8,274 nt of DNA from Actinomycetes bacterium (lineage in GTDB: Bacteria; Actinomycetota; Thermoleophilia; BMS3ABIN01): contig JAJYLK010000038.1 in assembly GCA_021787775.1 (NCBI GenBank), positions 1 through 8,274 on the forward strand, read 5' to 3'. The stretch's first letter is position 1, and every line of letters begins with the position of its first letter. The notes beneath the pieces are model-generated. The model searched no databases, was not told where the DNA came from, and saw only the letters and a list, made by a program, of their open reading frames with translations. The position numbers were made by a program, and so were the translations under genes. Shown here one piece after another: positions 1-7,805 of the stretch.

Positions 1-1147
1 CCTGAAAGCGCTGGTCCGGATGGCCCGCCTGCGCCGGTGCAGCCGGCTCTACCTGCATCTTTTTCTTGACGGCCGCGATGTGCCGCCCAAGAGCGGCGCC
101 GCCTACGTGCGCGAGATCGCCGCGTTCCTTGGGGAGGAAGGCACAGGCGCCGTCGCCACTATCTCCGGCCGTTACTACGCCATGGACCGCGATAACCGCT
201 GGGACCGCGTCCGGCTTGCCTACGAGGCGCTCGTGCGTGGCAAGGGACCGCACAGCCCGGACCCGGTCGCCCTGGTGGAGCAATCCTACCGTGACGGGAT
301 CACGGACGAATTCGTCATCCCCACGGTAGTCGACTCCGACCCCGGGTCGCGCGTAAGCGACGGTGACAGCGTCATCTTCTTCAATTTCCGTCCGGATCGC
401 GCGCGTGAGCTGACTAGAGCGTTGATTTTTGATGATTTCTCCGAATTCGACCGCGGGCCGCAGCCGCCGCGGCCTTACTTCGTCGGCATGACCGCATACG
501 ACGCCACGTTCGGCAATCCCGTGGCCTTCCCGCCGGAAGAGCTGCGCAACGTGCTGGCGGCGGTGCTGGCCGCGGCTGGCAAGACCCAGCTGCATATCGC
601 TGAAACCGAGAAATACGCCCATGTGACCTTCTTTTTCAACGGCGGCGTGGAGGCGCTCAATCCAGGCGAGACCAGGAAGCTGATTCCCTCACCGGCGGAT
701 GTGGCCACCTACGATCAGAAACCGGCGATGAGCGCCCGGGAAGTCACCGCCGAGCTGCTGAAATTGCTGGACGGCCAGCACTTTGATTTCATTGTGCTTA
801 ACTTCGCCAACTGCGACATGGTCGGCCACACCGGCAAGCTCGATGCGGCCATCGCCGCAGTCGAGACCGTGGACGAATGCGTCGGCGAGGTCTGCCGCAG
901 GATCGAAGCGCAGGGAGGCGTCTGCCTGATCACATCCGATCATGGCAATGCCGAGCGGATGTTCGATGCTGACGGTGGTCCCGATACGGCTCATACCTCC
1001 GACCTGGTGCCGCTGATAGTCACCTGCGAGGGCATACATCTGGAACGGGGCCGGGCGCTGGGGGACCTGGCGCCCACGGTGCTCGAGTTGCTCAAGCTGC
1101 CGGTTCCGGCAGAAATGACTGGCCGGCCGATAATTTCGGCCGGATAG
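1..1147 (+). CDS. gpmI: 2,3-bisphosphoglycerate-independent phosphoglycerate mutase, 5' end missing
   Basis: This cytosolic glycolytic enzyme interconverts 3- and 2-phosphoglycerate. The reading frame is open from base 2, so the gene continues upstream of the window. About 381 codons are visible of a family length near 510, and the N-terminal part with the catalytic phospho-serine and the first metal aspartate is missing. Visible family signatures are HLFLDGRD, GRYYAMDRDNRWDR, FFNFRPDRARELT and AETEKYAHVTFFFNGG. The metal ligands of the alkaline-phosphatase fold are also present: DMVGHTG (near 815), SDHGNAE (near 935) and AHTSD (near 989). The ATG at 20 is an internal methionine, not the start, because homology continues 5' of it (LKALVRMARLRR fits the helix before the FLDGRD strand). 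The following secG is the usual neighbour at the end of glycolytic operons in many monoderm bacteria. The family call is very secure. Confidence 0.96.
   Translation, partial: LKALVRMARLRRCSRLYLHLFLDGRDVPPKSGAAYVREIAAFLGEEGTGAVATISGRYYAMDRDNRWDRVRLAYEALVRGKGPHSPDPVALVEQSYRDGITDEFVIPTVVDSDPGSRVSDGDSVIFFNFRPDRARELTRALIFDDFSEFDRGPQPPRPYFVGMTAYDATFGNPVAFPPEELRNVLAAVLAAAGKTQLHIAETEKYAHVTFFFNGGVEALNPGETRKLIPSPADVATYDQKPAMSAREVTAELLKLLDGQHFDFIVLNFANCDMVGHTGKLDAAIAAVETVDECVGEVCRRIEAQGGVCLITSDHGNAERMFDADGGPDTAHTSDLVPLIVTCEGIHLERGRALGDLAPTVLELLKLPVPAEMTGRPIISAG
1123..1143 (+). terminator. GC-rich hairpin at the gpmI stop codon, possible terminator without U-tract
   Basis: CCGGCCGA (1123-1130) and TCGGCCGG (1136-1143) form a perfect 8-bp stem with a TAATT loop. 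The hairpin ends one base before the TAG stop (1145-1147). No T-run follows, so it is not a classical intrinsic terminator. U-less hairpin terminators have been proposed in actinobacteria, and a hairpin protecting the transcript 3' end is another option. It may also be a by-product of GC-rich coding sequence. Confidence 0.35.
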
Positions 1148-1203
1148 CAGCGTGCCTGTCGCCCAATTTGCCATGCGGTTGATGAACACTGTTAAGGCAG
1201 AAC

Positions 1204-1233
1204 TTGCGCCGGTGGCCTGATTCCAGCTATCAT
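1204..1233 (+). promoter_or_regulatory. Possible housekeeping promoter for secG
   Basis: TTGCGC (1204-1209) and TATCAT (1228-1233) resemble -35 and -10 boxes with an 18-base spacer. The -10 matches TATAAT at five of six positions, but the -35 is conserved only in its TTG. Transcription would start near 1240, about 27 bases before the secG start. The position fits, but the match is modest and may be chance. Confidence 0.3.
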
Positions 1234-1266
1234 CTTGATGACTCACATTCAACAGGACTGAAAATC

Positions 1267-1497
1267 ATGCTATATCTCGTACTCGCCATACATTCTGTTC
1301 TCTCCGCCGCTCTGGTGGTGCTCATCCTGCTGCACTCCGGCAAGGGCGGCGTCTCCGGCATTTTCGGCGGCGGCATGAGCGAGACGTTCAGCGGCACCAG
1401 CGTCATCGAGAAGAACCTGACCCGGGCCACGGTGGTCATCGCCACCGCTTTCTTTATCACCACGGGCCTGCTTGTCTTCGTGCTGACTTCATCCTAG
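1267..1497 (+). CDS. secG: Preprotein translocase subunit SecG
   Basis: SecG is the small membrane subunit of the SecYEG channel; it aids SecA-driven protein export. The product is 76 residues, the usual family size. It has two hydrophobic segments (about residues 2-22 and 51-74) flanking the conserved cytoplasmic loop LLHSGKGGVSGIFGGG (about residues 21-36), the diagnostic SecG element. The ATG at 1267 is preceded by AGGA (1254-1257) at nine bases. A longer reading frame from 1204 would add a non-conserved extension before the first membrane helix, so I reject that start. It lies 119 bases after gpmI, in a gene order common in monoderm bacteria. Confidence 0.95.
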   Translation: MLYLVLAIHSVLSAALVVLILLHSGKGGVSGIFGGGMSETFSGTSVIEKNLTRATVVIATAFFITTGLLVFVLTSS

Positions 1498-1711
1498 GTA
1501 CAGGTCTCTTCGCGGGCCGGCCTTCTCCCGCCGCTTTCGCGGCTCCCTTTCCATCCCATCAGACTGTTTTTGCAGGCATCGCCAGCGCCTGAGTGAAATA
1601 CTTATGGTGTTCCGGCAGGAATCCGGCATGACACCGGTGATATTTTCTGCCGGCAGGGTCGTCATCGCCGGCGATTGACCGATTATGGATCATGACAGTG
1701 GGAGGAGTGCT
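1498..1711 (+). other. Non-coding spacer between secG and aroE with several hairpins
   Basis: No gene, tRNA or recognised riboswitch is visible here. It holds GCCGC-TTTC-GCGGC (1530-1543), a 5-bp hairpin followed by a pyrimidine-rich stretch that could weakly terminate the secG transcript. GGTGT (1606-1610) can pair with ACACC (1631-1635) around two copies of TCCGGCA. Two GCCGGC copies (1649-1654 and 1667-1672) can pair with each other. CCGGCA occurs at 1612, 1623 and 1650. I found no convincing promoter. A structured 5' leader of the aroE-pil transcript is possible but unproven. Confidence 0.4.
1700..1707 (+). promoter_or_regulatory. Ribosome binding site that fixes the TTG start of aroE
   Basis: GGGAGGAG lies four bases before the TTG at 1712 (GGAGG ends six bases before it). 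It falls inside the longer reading frame that would begin at ATG 1685, and that ATG has no purine-rich sequence in front of it. The spacing, together with the match of the protein from MEINGETRLIG to AroE N-termini, favours TTG. Confidence 0.75.
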
Positions 1712-2560
1712 TTGGAGATCAATGGAGAAACCAGGCTGATCGGAATTTTAGGCGATCCGGTGTCGCATTCGCTGTCGCCCCGGATGCAGAACGCCGCCTT
1801 CGACGCCATGGGCCTCAACATCACTTATGTGCCGCTGCCGGTGGCGCCGGCTCAGCTGGAGGCCGCCGTCGCGGGCCTGCGGGCGATGCGGTTCATCGGC
1901 GCCAATGTGACCATCCCCCATAAAGTGCCCGTGTCCGGGCTATTGGACCGGCTCGACGTATCCGCGAGGCGCGCCGCGGCGGTCAACACGATCGTCAATG
2001 ACGATGGTGTCCTTACCGGACACAATACCGACGGAACCGGATTTATCCGTGCCCTGGCCGAGACAGCCGTCGTCGATTTCCGGCAGGCTGCCACTGTCAT
2101 CTTCGGCGCCGGCGGCGCCGCGCGCTCGGTTGCCATGGCCCTCGCGGAAGCCGGCGTTTCCCATATCGCGCTGGTGAACCGGACACTGGCAAGGGCGGAC
2201 GAGTTGAAGGCGCTGATAGAGGCGGAATTCCCCGCGGTGACAGTGGTCGCTGCGTTTCCGGACGCCGCCGCGCGCCTGCTTTCCGCCAGCAAAATAGTGA
2301 TCAATGCCACTTCCCTCGGCATGGACGGCGACCTAAAGAGTGTCCCCTTCGACGTCGATAGATTATCGGAAGGGCACATCGTCTGCGACCTGGTCTACAC
2401 AAGATCAACGGCAACTCCTCTGTCGGTCGCGGCGGAAAAAAAGGGGGCGACCTTTATGGGCGGTCTGCAAATGCTTCTGATGCAAGGAGCTGCATCCATC
2501 CAGATATGGACCGGCAAGGAACCCCCCATTGATGTAATGAGGAAGGCACTTGAACCCTAG
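1712..2560 (+). CDS. aroE: Shikimate dehydrogenase (NADP+)
   Basis: AroE reduces 3-dehydroshikimate to shikimate with NADPH in aromatic amino acid and chorismate synthesis, in the cytosol. From the TTG start the product is 282 residues, normal for the family. The N-terminal substrate domain shows the shikimate-binding S-x-S (S20, S22 in HSLSP), NVTIPHK with catalytic K71, and NTDGTGF with catalytic D107. The nucleotide domain has GAGGAA (132-137) and NRT (156-158), typical of NADP preference, followed by INATSLGM. The C-terminal GGLQMLLMQGA helix is present. All key residues are intact. The gene overlaps pilB by 11 bases, so the two are probably co-transcribed and translationally coupled. An ATG at 1685 would add nine residues and is judged less likely. 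Confidence 0.95.
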   Translation: MEINGETRLIGILGDPVSHSLSPRMQNAAFDAMGLNITYVPLPVAPAQLEAAVAGLRAMRFIGANVTIPHKVPVSGLLDRLDVSARRAAAVNTIVNDDGVLTGHNTDGTGFIRALAETAVVDFRQAATVIFGAGGAARSVAMALAEAGVSHIALVNRTLARADELKALIEAEFPAVTVVAAFPDAAARLLSASKIVINATSLGMDGDLKSVPFDVDRLSEGHIVCDLVYTRSTATPLSVAAEKKGATFMGGLQMLLMQGAASIQIWTGKEPPIDVMRKALEP

Positions 2561-4262
2561 CGAACTCTCGGCTCGCAAGACGCGGAAGCTTCAGCCAATT
2601 GGCGAGATCCTGGTAGGCAAGGGGCTGATCACCCGCGATCAGCTGAACGCGGTTCTGGAGAAGCAGAAGGATACGCCCAAGCGGCTGGGCGAGATCCTGG
2701 TCGAAGACGGCATCCTGTCGCAGGATCAGCTTAACCGTGCGCTGGCGGAGCGCCTGGGCGTCGAGCACATCGGCCTGACCGAACACGATGTCGACTCGCT
2801 GGCCGCCAACATGATCCCCGAGAAGCTTGCCCGGCGCTACGGCGCCATACCCGTCAGGTTCCTGGACGAGAATACGCTGCTGGTGGCGATGGTCGATCCT
2901 ACCAATGTATTCGCCATCGACGATCTGCGGATGATGACTGGTTACGACATCAAGCCGGCTATCGCTTCCGCGGAAGATGTGTTCAGCCAGATCTCGAAGA
3001 TTCACCGGCTGGGCGACTCGGTCGACGATGAGGTCAGCGCCGAAGAAGAGGAGCTTACCGCTGAGACGCCCGTGTCGGCCGACATCCGCGAGGCGGCGGC
3101 CGAAGCTCCGATCGTCAAACTGGTCAACAGCATCATCAGCCAGGGCGTCGATGACGGCGCCAGCGACCTTCATTTCGAGCCCCAGGAAAAGGAACTCGTC
3201 ATCCGTTTCCGGATCGATGGCGTTCTGCACGAGATCATGTCCATCCCCAAGCGCATGCAGTCAGGGGTGCTCTCGCGCATCAAGGTGATGTCGGATCTGG
3301 ATATCGCCGAGCGTCGCATCCCCCAGGATGGCCGCATCGGCCTCACCGTCGGCGGCAAGCCCATCGACGTGCGCGTCGCTTCGATGCCTACCGTTTACGG
3401 CGAGAAGATCGTCATGCGCCTGCTGGACAAGAGCAGCGTGATGCTCAACCTGACCGACCTCGGCTTTTCCCAGAAGGCGTTGAGCCGCTTCGAGACAGCT
3501 TACCGCAAACCTTACGGGGCCCTGCTGGTGACCGGACCGACCGGCAGTGGCAAATCAACCACGCTTTACGCGACGCTCAACGTGCTCAATTCCAGGGAGA
3601 AGAACATCATCACCGTCGAGGACCCGGTGGAATACCGGCTGGGCGGCATCAACCAGACCCAGATCAACACCAAGGCCGGGCTGACGTTCGCCTCAGGCCT
3701 GAGGGCGATCCTCAGGTCCGACCCCGACATCGTCATGGTCGGCGAGGTTCGCGACAAGGAAACAGCGCAGATCGCCATCGAATCGGCGCTCACCGGTCAC
3801 CTGGTTCTGAGCACGCTCCATACCAACGATGCCCCCGGAGCGCTGAGCCGGCTCTCCGAGATGGGGATCGAGCCCTTCCTGACGGCTTCGGCGATCGAGT
3901 GCGTGCTGGCGCAGAGGCTGGCGCGAAAGCTCTGTACTCATTGCAAGGAGCCTTTCCAGCCCTCCGATGAGGCGCTCCGACAGGGTGGGTTTCCCCAGGA
4001 AGTGATGGGACGCGGCATCACTCTTTACCGCGCCAAAGGCTGTCCGCGCTGCAATAAAACCGGTTACAAGGGGCGGCTTGGCATCTATGAAGTCATGCTG
4101 GTCAGCGAAGCCATCGAGCGCCTTACGGTCGAGCGCAAAAGTGCCGATGAGATTTCAAGAGTGGCTCAGGCTGAAGGCATGGTCACGCTCAGGGAGGACG
4201 GGATACAAAAAGTATTAAACGGAGAGACTTCGGTGGAAGAGATCGCCAGGGTCATTGTCTAG
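2550..4262 (+). CDS. pilB: Type IV pilus assembly (extension) ATPase PilB
   Basis: PilB is the hexameric cytoplasmic motor that powers pilin polymerisation. The product is 570 residues from TTG 2550, preceded by GAGGAAGG (2539-2546) and overlapping the end of aroE. Residues 16-68 form an MshEN-type N domain with two 24-residue repeats (16-39 and 45-68), a domain known to bind c-di-GMP in some homologues. Next come a linker, an acidic stretch (about 158-170) and the N2 domain. The ATPase core has Walker A GPTGSGKS (329-336), Walker B DPDIVMVGE (391-399) and a His-box in GHLVLSTLHT. A tetracysteine zinc site (C462, C465, C498, C501) is typical of PilB/GspE and absent from PilT. Following pilT and pilC make pilus assembly more likely than type II secretion; no secretion-specific gene is visible. 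Confidence 0.95.
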   Translation: MNPSELSARKTRKLQPIGEILVGKGLITRDQLNAVLEKQKDTPKRLGEILVEDGILSQDQLNRALAERLGVEHIGLTEHDVDSLAANMIPEKLARRYGAIPVRFLDENTLLVAMVDPTNVFAIDDLRMMTGYDIKPAIASAEDVFSQISKIHRLGDSVDDEVSAEEEELTAETPVSADIREAAAEAPIVKLVNSIISQGVDDGASDLHFEPQEKELVIRFRIDGVLHEIMSIPKRMQSGVLSRIKVMSDLDIAERRIPQDGRIGLTVGGKPIDVRVASMPTVYGEKIVMRLLDKSSVMLNLTDLGFSQKALSRFETAYRKPYGALLVTGPTGSGKSTTLYATLNVLNSREKNIITVEDPVEYRLGGINQTQINTKAGLTFASGLRAILRSDPDIVMVGEVRDKETAQIAIESALTGHLVLSTLHTNDAPGALSRLSEMGIEPFLTASAIECVLAQRLARKLCTHCKEPFQPSDEALRQGGFPQEVMGRGITLYRAKGCPRCNKTGYKGRLGIYEVMLVSEAIERLTVERKSADEISRVAQAEGMVTLREDGIQKVLNGETSVEEIARVIV

Positions 4263-4301
4263 CAACTGTAAACCAAGGCAGGAAGAGGGGGAGACCTCAA
4301 A

Positions 4302-5366
<1,065 letters not shown>

Positions 5367-5393
5367 TGAAAGCAAACGGCAAGGGATAGGAAG

Positions 5394-6611
5394 ATGTCAA
5401 CTTTTGTCTACAAAGTCAGAGACATGCATGGGGTGTCATCCAGGGGCGAGCTGGAGGCGAACTCGCGCGCCGAAGTGGCCAGCAACCTGCGCGGCCGGGG
5501 ACTGACCGTCGTCGAGGTCAGCGAGAAGAAAGCGGGTGTTTCGCTTAACAAGATGATGGGTGACATGCAGCGGATCAAGTCAAAGCACATCACTGTATTC
5601 TCCCGCCAGTTCGCCACGATGATCAGTTCGGGCCTGGCGCTGCTCAGGGCTCTCTACGTGCTCGAGAACCAGACCGAGAACCAGAAGCTCAAAACAGTCA
5701 TCGGCGCCCTGCGCACGGACGTGGAAGCAGGTCAGGCGCTGTCTGATTCGATGGAGAAGCACCCGCGGGTATTCAACCGCCTCTACGTGAGCATGGTCAG
5801 AGCCGGGGAGGCCGGCGGTATCCTGGATGAAACACTCAACCGGGTGGCTTCGCAGCTGGAATCCGAGGACAGCCTCCGGCGCCAGGTGCGTTCGGCGATG
5901 GTCTACCCGCTCCTGATCGCCTCGTTTGCGATTGTCATCATGATCGCCATGATCATCTTCATCATCCCTGTTTTCTCCGGTATCTATGCCAGCATGGGCG
6001 GGCAGCTACCGATGCTGACACAGGTGATGGTAGGTATCAGCAACATTCTGACCAGCATCTACGGCGTTTTTGTGGTAGCCGCCATCGTCGGCTCGATCTA
6101 CGGATTGATGAGGCTAAAGCGGACGCCGCAGGGAAGCGCCGCCTGGGACCACATGAAGCTGCGGATTCCGATGGGCATCGGCCAGATCATCCGCAAGCTG
6201 GCGATGGCCAGGTTTTCCCGTACGCTGTCTACGCTCATCTCCAGCGGCGTGCCGATCCTGCACGCGATTGAGATCACCGGCGACACCGCCGGCAACGTCG
6301 TGGTGGCTGAGGCCATGGCCAGCGTCAAGGCCGGCATCAAGGAAGGCCGGCCGATGTCGGAACCACTGTCACATGCTGACATTTTTCCGCCGATGGTGAC
6401 GCAGATGATCGCCGTGGGCGAGGAAACCGGCGCCGTGGACACGATGCTGTCAAAGATCGCCGATTTCTATGAAGACGAGGTCGATGCCGCGATCAAATCG
6501 CTGACTTCGATCCTGGAGCCGATCATGATGATGGGTGTCGGCGCCCTGGTCGGCGTCATCGTCATCTCGCTCTATCTGCCGATATTCAACCTGATGAATC
6601 AGGTGCATTGA
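5394..6611 (+). CDS. pilC: Type IV pilus inner-membrane platform protein PilC (GspF family)
   Basis: PilC is the integral membrane platform on which PilB and PilT act. The product is 405 residues, the normal length. It has two GspF domains, each with the conserved acidic/Gly motif: MVRAGEAGGILDETL (about 134-148) and IAVGEETGAVDTMLSKIADFYEDEV (about 339-363). Predicted membrane segments are near residues 170-195, 219-239 and 376-399, the standard three-helix topology, and QFATMISSG (72-80) is a typical first-domain entry. The start ATG has AGGGATAGGAAG just upstream and lies 27 bases after pilT, which indicates an operon. No pilM/N/O genes follow; the locus passes directly to a sigma factor gene. 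Confidence 0.95.
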   Translation: MSTFVYKVRDMHGVSSRGELEANSRAEVASNLRGRGLTVVEVSEKKAGVSLNKMMGDMQRIKSKHITVFSRQFATMISSGLALLRALYVLENQTENQKLKTVIGALRTDVEAGQALSDSMEKHPRVFNRLYVSMVRAGEAGGILDETLNRVASQLESEDSLRRQVRSAMVYPLLIASFAIVIMIAMIIFIIPVFSGIYASMGGQLPMLTQVMVGISNILTSIYGVFVVAAIVGSIYGLMRLKRTPQGSAAWDHMKLRIPMGIGQIIRKLAMARFSRTLSTLISSGVPILHAIEITGDTAGNVVVAEAMASVKAGIKEGRPMSEPLSHADIFPPMVTQMIAVGEETGAVDTMLSKIADFYEDEVDAAIKSLTSILEPIMMMGVGALVGVIVISLYLPIFNLMNQVH

Positions 6612-6692
6612 TGCCGGCGGGAACGCGACTGGAAGCTTCATTGATCGCGGCGCCTGCCGACGTTAATTATGAGGGATTGATCTGAGCCGGCC

Positions 6693-7541
6693 ATGAGTGT
6701 GACTGCGAAGAAAAAAGAATGTGCCGCTGCCGGGGATGAGCATGGCGCCGAACACGGCGGCGCCGAGGTCGTCGAGTTCCCCCGCGCCGGCAGCGTGGAG
6801 CGGCGTAACAAGGAACTGGTTGCCGCTTATCAGGAAAGCCGGGATCCGGCGCTGCTGAGCGCGATCCTCGAGCGCAACCAGGGCCTGCTGCATGCGGTAT
6901 TGAAGCGTTTCACCTACTTTCCCGATCCTTATGAGGATCTTCTGCAGGTTGCCAATCTGGGGCTGATCAAGGCGGTGCAGCGGTTTGACTGCGGCCGTGG
7001 CATCGAGTTCTCCAGTTACGCGACGGCGATTGTCGATGGCGAGGTGCGCCATCATCTGCGCGACAACATGCTGATGCGACAGCCGCGCTGGCTGAAGAAA
7101 CTCGAGAAGTTGATCGAGGAAGCTTCCGTGGAGCTCAACCGGACTTTGAAGCGGCCGCCCTCGGTGGCTGAGATCGCCGAGAAGACCAATGTCTCCGAAG
7201 AAGGTGTCCTCGAAGTGCTGAAAGCCCATTCGGCCGTCAGCCTGCACCAGGTCAACGACCCCCCCGACCGGGAGATGGTCGAGGCGCAGCCTGATTCCAG
7301 CCGCATCCGCTCGCTGCACTATGATTCCTTCTCGCTGCCGGTCGAGGATCGCATCCTCCTGGAAGATGCGCTTGATGCCCTCAGCACTTTCCAGCGCAAG
7401 ATAGTATTCCTGCTGTTCTTTCGCGATCTGACCCAGTCGGAAGTCGCGGAGGAGATGGGGCTGTCGCAGCGCAAGGTCTCGCGCGAATCCGCCAAGGCTC
7501 TCAGCAGGATGAAGGCGATTCTGAACACGAAGATTTTTTAA
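6693..7541 (+). CDS. Alternative RNA polymerase sigma factor, group 3, SigB/SigF/SigG-like
   Basis: This is a sigma-70 family factor of 282 residues that should direct RNA polymerase to a specific promoter set. Region 2 spans about residues 54-125, with the core-binding segment DLLQVANLGLIKAVQRFD (82-99) and the -10-binding part EFSSYATAIVDGEVRHHLRD (105-124). Region 3 is about 128-185 (RPPSVAEIAEKTNVSEEGV). Region 4 is about 226-278, with the helix-turn-helix LTQSEVAEEMGLSQRKVSR (246-264). GE[VI]-x-x-x-LRD and GLSQ-x-x-VSR resemble SigB/SigF/SigG factors rather than FliA/WhiG, which have RGAxxDxLR. The first 45 residues are an unmatched, charged extension. The start is uncertain: no good ribosome binding site precedes ATG 6693, and GTG 6699 is possible. 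No anti-sigma gene is adjacent. Its place between pilC and pilA suggests control of pilus genes (inference). Confidence 0.88.
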   Translation: MSVTAKKKECAAAGDEHGAEHGGAEVVEFPRAGSVERRNKELVAAYQESRDPALLSAILERNQGLLHAVLKRFTYFPDPYEDLLQVANLGLIKAVQRFDCGRGIEFSSYATAIVDGEVRHHLRDNMLMRQPRWLKKLEKLIEEASVELNRTLKRPPSVAEIAEKTNVSEEGVLEVLKAHSAVSLHQVNDPPDREMVEAQPDSSRIRSLHYDSFSLPVEDRILLEDALDALSTFQRKIVFLLFFRDLTQSEVAEEMGLSQRKVSRESAKALSRMKAILNTKIF

Positions 7542-7550
7542 GGTCAACGC

Positions 7551-7578
7551 TCAAGTTTGCGAATGCTTCTGCCGATTA
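7551..7578 (+). promoter_or_regulatory. FliA/SigD/WhiG-like promoter sequence upstream of pilA leader
   Basis: TCAAGTTT (7551-7558) and GCCGATTA (7571-7578) each match the sigma-28 consensus (TAAAGTTT and GCCGATAA) at seven of eight positions. TCAA is 16 bases from GCCGATTA; the usual spacing is 14 to 16. Transcription would begin near 7585, about 66 bases before the aptamer. The local sigma gene is not of the FliA type, so the cognate factor would be encoded elsewhere. This is a pattern match only. Confidence 0.3.
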
Positions 7579-7614
7579 ATGGCCCGTATCGATCCTCATC
7601 CCGTAGCGGGTAGT

Positions 7615-7639
7615 GTCTAAAAATAAGGCAGTTGGGTAG
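7615..7639 (+). promoter_or_regulatory. SigB/SigF-type promoter candidate for riboswitch-pilA transcript
   Basis: GTCTAA (7615-7620) and GGGTAG (7634-7639) are separated by 13 bases. They match the general SigB-type pattern GTTTAA-N12-15-GGGTAT at five of six positions in each box. Transcription would start near 7646, a few bases before the aptamer, which is the expected position for a riboswitch leader. The upstream gene encodes a sigma factor of the same class, so it may be the cognate factor (inference). No comparably good sigma-70 promoter was seen in 7542-7650. Confidence 0.42.
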
Positions 7640-7650
7640 CATAGGGATGA

Positions 7651-7748
7651 AGGTGAAAAAGGCAAACCACTCGCGAGGGTGGGACGCAAAGCCTCAGGAC
7701 CAGACTGGTTGTATTTGGTAATAAAGTCTGGTTGGCTGGGCCGCCACC
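7651..7748 (+). promoter_or_regulatory. Cyclic di-GMP-I (GEMM-I) riboswitch aptamer upstream of pilA
   Basis: The conserved core is intact. GGCAAACC (7661-7668) leads into stem CCACTC/GGGTGG (7667-7672 / 7677-7682), capped by the GNRA tetraloop GCGA (7673-7676). It is followed by GACGCAAAGCC (7683-7693). A second arm ACCAGACT/AGTCTGGT (7699-7706 / 7725-7732) comes next, and then the GGC-TGGGCC-GCC element (7734-7745). A short closing pairing GGT/ACC (7652-7654 / 7746-7748) is possible. By alignment to the Vibrio Vc2 aptamer, G20 corresponds to 7661 and A47 to 7688. G at the first position predicts c-di-GMP; A there would suggest cGAMP. The spacing from G20 to A47 equals that of Vc2. The switch precedes a terminator and pilA, so it should set pilin transcription according to c-di-GMP. 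Confidence 0.93.
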
Positions 7749-7765
7749 AGAGATTCTGAAGTGAC

Positions 7766-7805
7766 AGGGATCTGTGGTTTGCCAAAGACCGCAGGTCCCT
7801 TTTTT
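7766..7805 (+). terminator. Intrinsic terminator, expression platform of the c-di-GMP riboswitch
   Basis: AGGGATCTGTGG (7766-7777) pairs with CCGCAGGTCCCT (7789-7800) with only G-U wobbles as irregularities. TTT/AGA extends the stem to 15 bp with loop GCCAA (7781-7785). Six Ts follow directly (7800-7805). Lying between aptamer and pilA with no gene in between, it must be read through to express pilA. GTGGTTTGCC (7774-7783), within its 5' arm and loop, is the exact reverse complement of GGCAAACCAC (7661-7670) in the aptamer core, so terminator and a disrupted-aptamer pairing exclude one another. Confidence 0.87.

Noticed and set aside
1204..1266. N-terminal extension of secG from ATG 1204
   Set aside because: SecG normally begins just before its first membrane helix, as it does from ATG 1267. 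The extension overlaps the putative promoter and is not hydrophobic.
1685..1711. Upstream ATG as aroE start
   Set aside because: It has no ribosome binding site, and the added residues are not part of the AroE family N-terminus. GGGAGGAG is correctly spaced for TTG 1712.
2454..3230. 258-residue minus-strand reading frame across the aroE-pilB junction
   Set aside because: It is the reverse of two well-supported genes and has no motif of its own.
6641..6677. Promoter for the sigma factor gene (TTGATC with an A/T-rich stretch TTAATTAT, and GCCGA resembling a sigma-28 box)
   Set aside because: No pair of boxes gives a good consensus match at proper spacing; read-through from pilC is simpler.
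6663..7547. 294-residue reading frame on the minus strand opposite the sigma factor gene
   Set aside because: Its length mirrors the sigma gene in GC-rich DNA. The plus strand encodes recognisable sigma regions 2, 3 and 4; the minus-strand product shows no family motif.
7600..7610. CCCG-TAG-CGGG hairpin as a terminator of the sigma gene
   Set aside because: It has a four-base stem with a three-base loop and no T-run; too weak to call.
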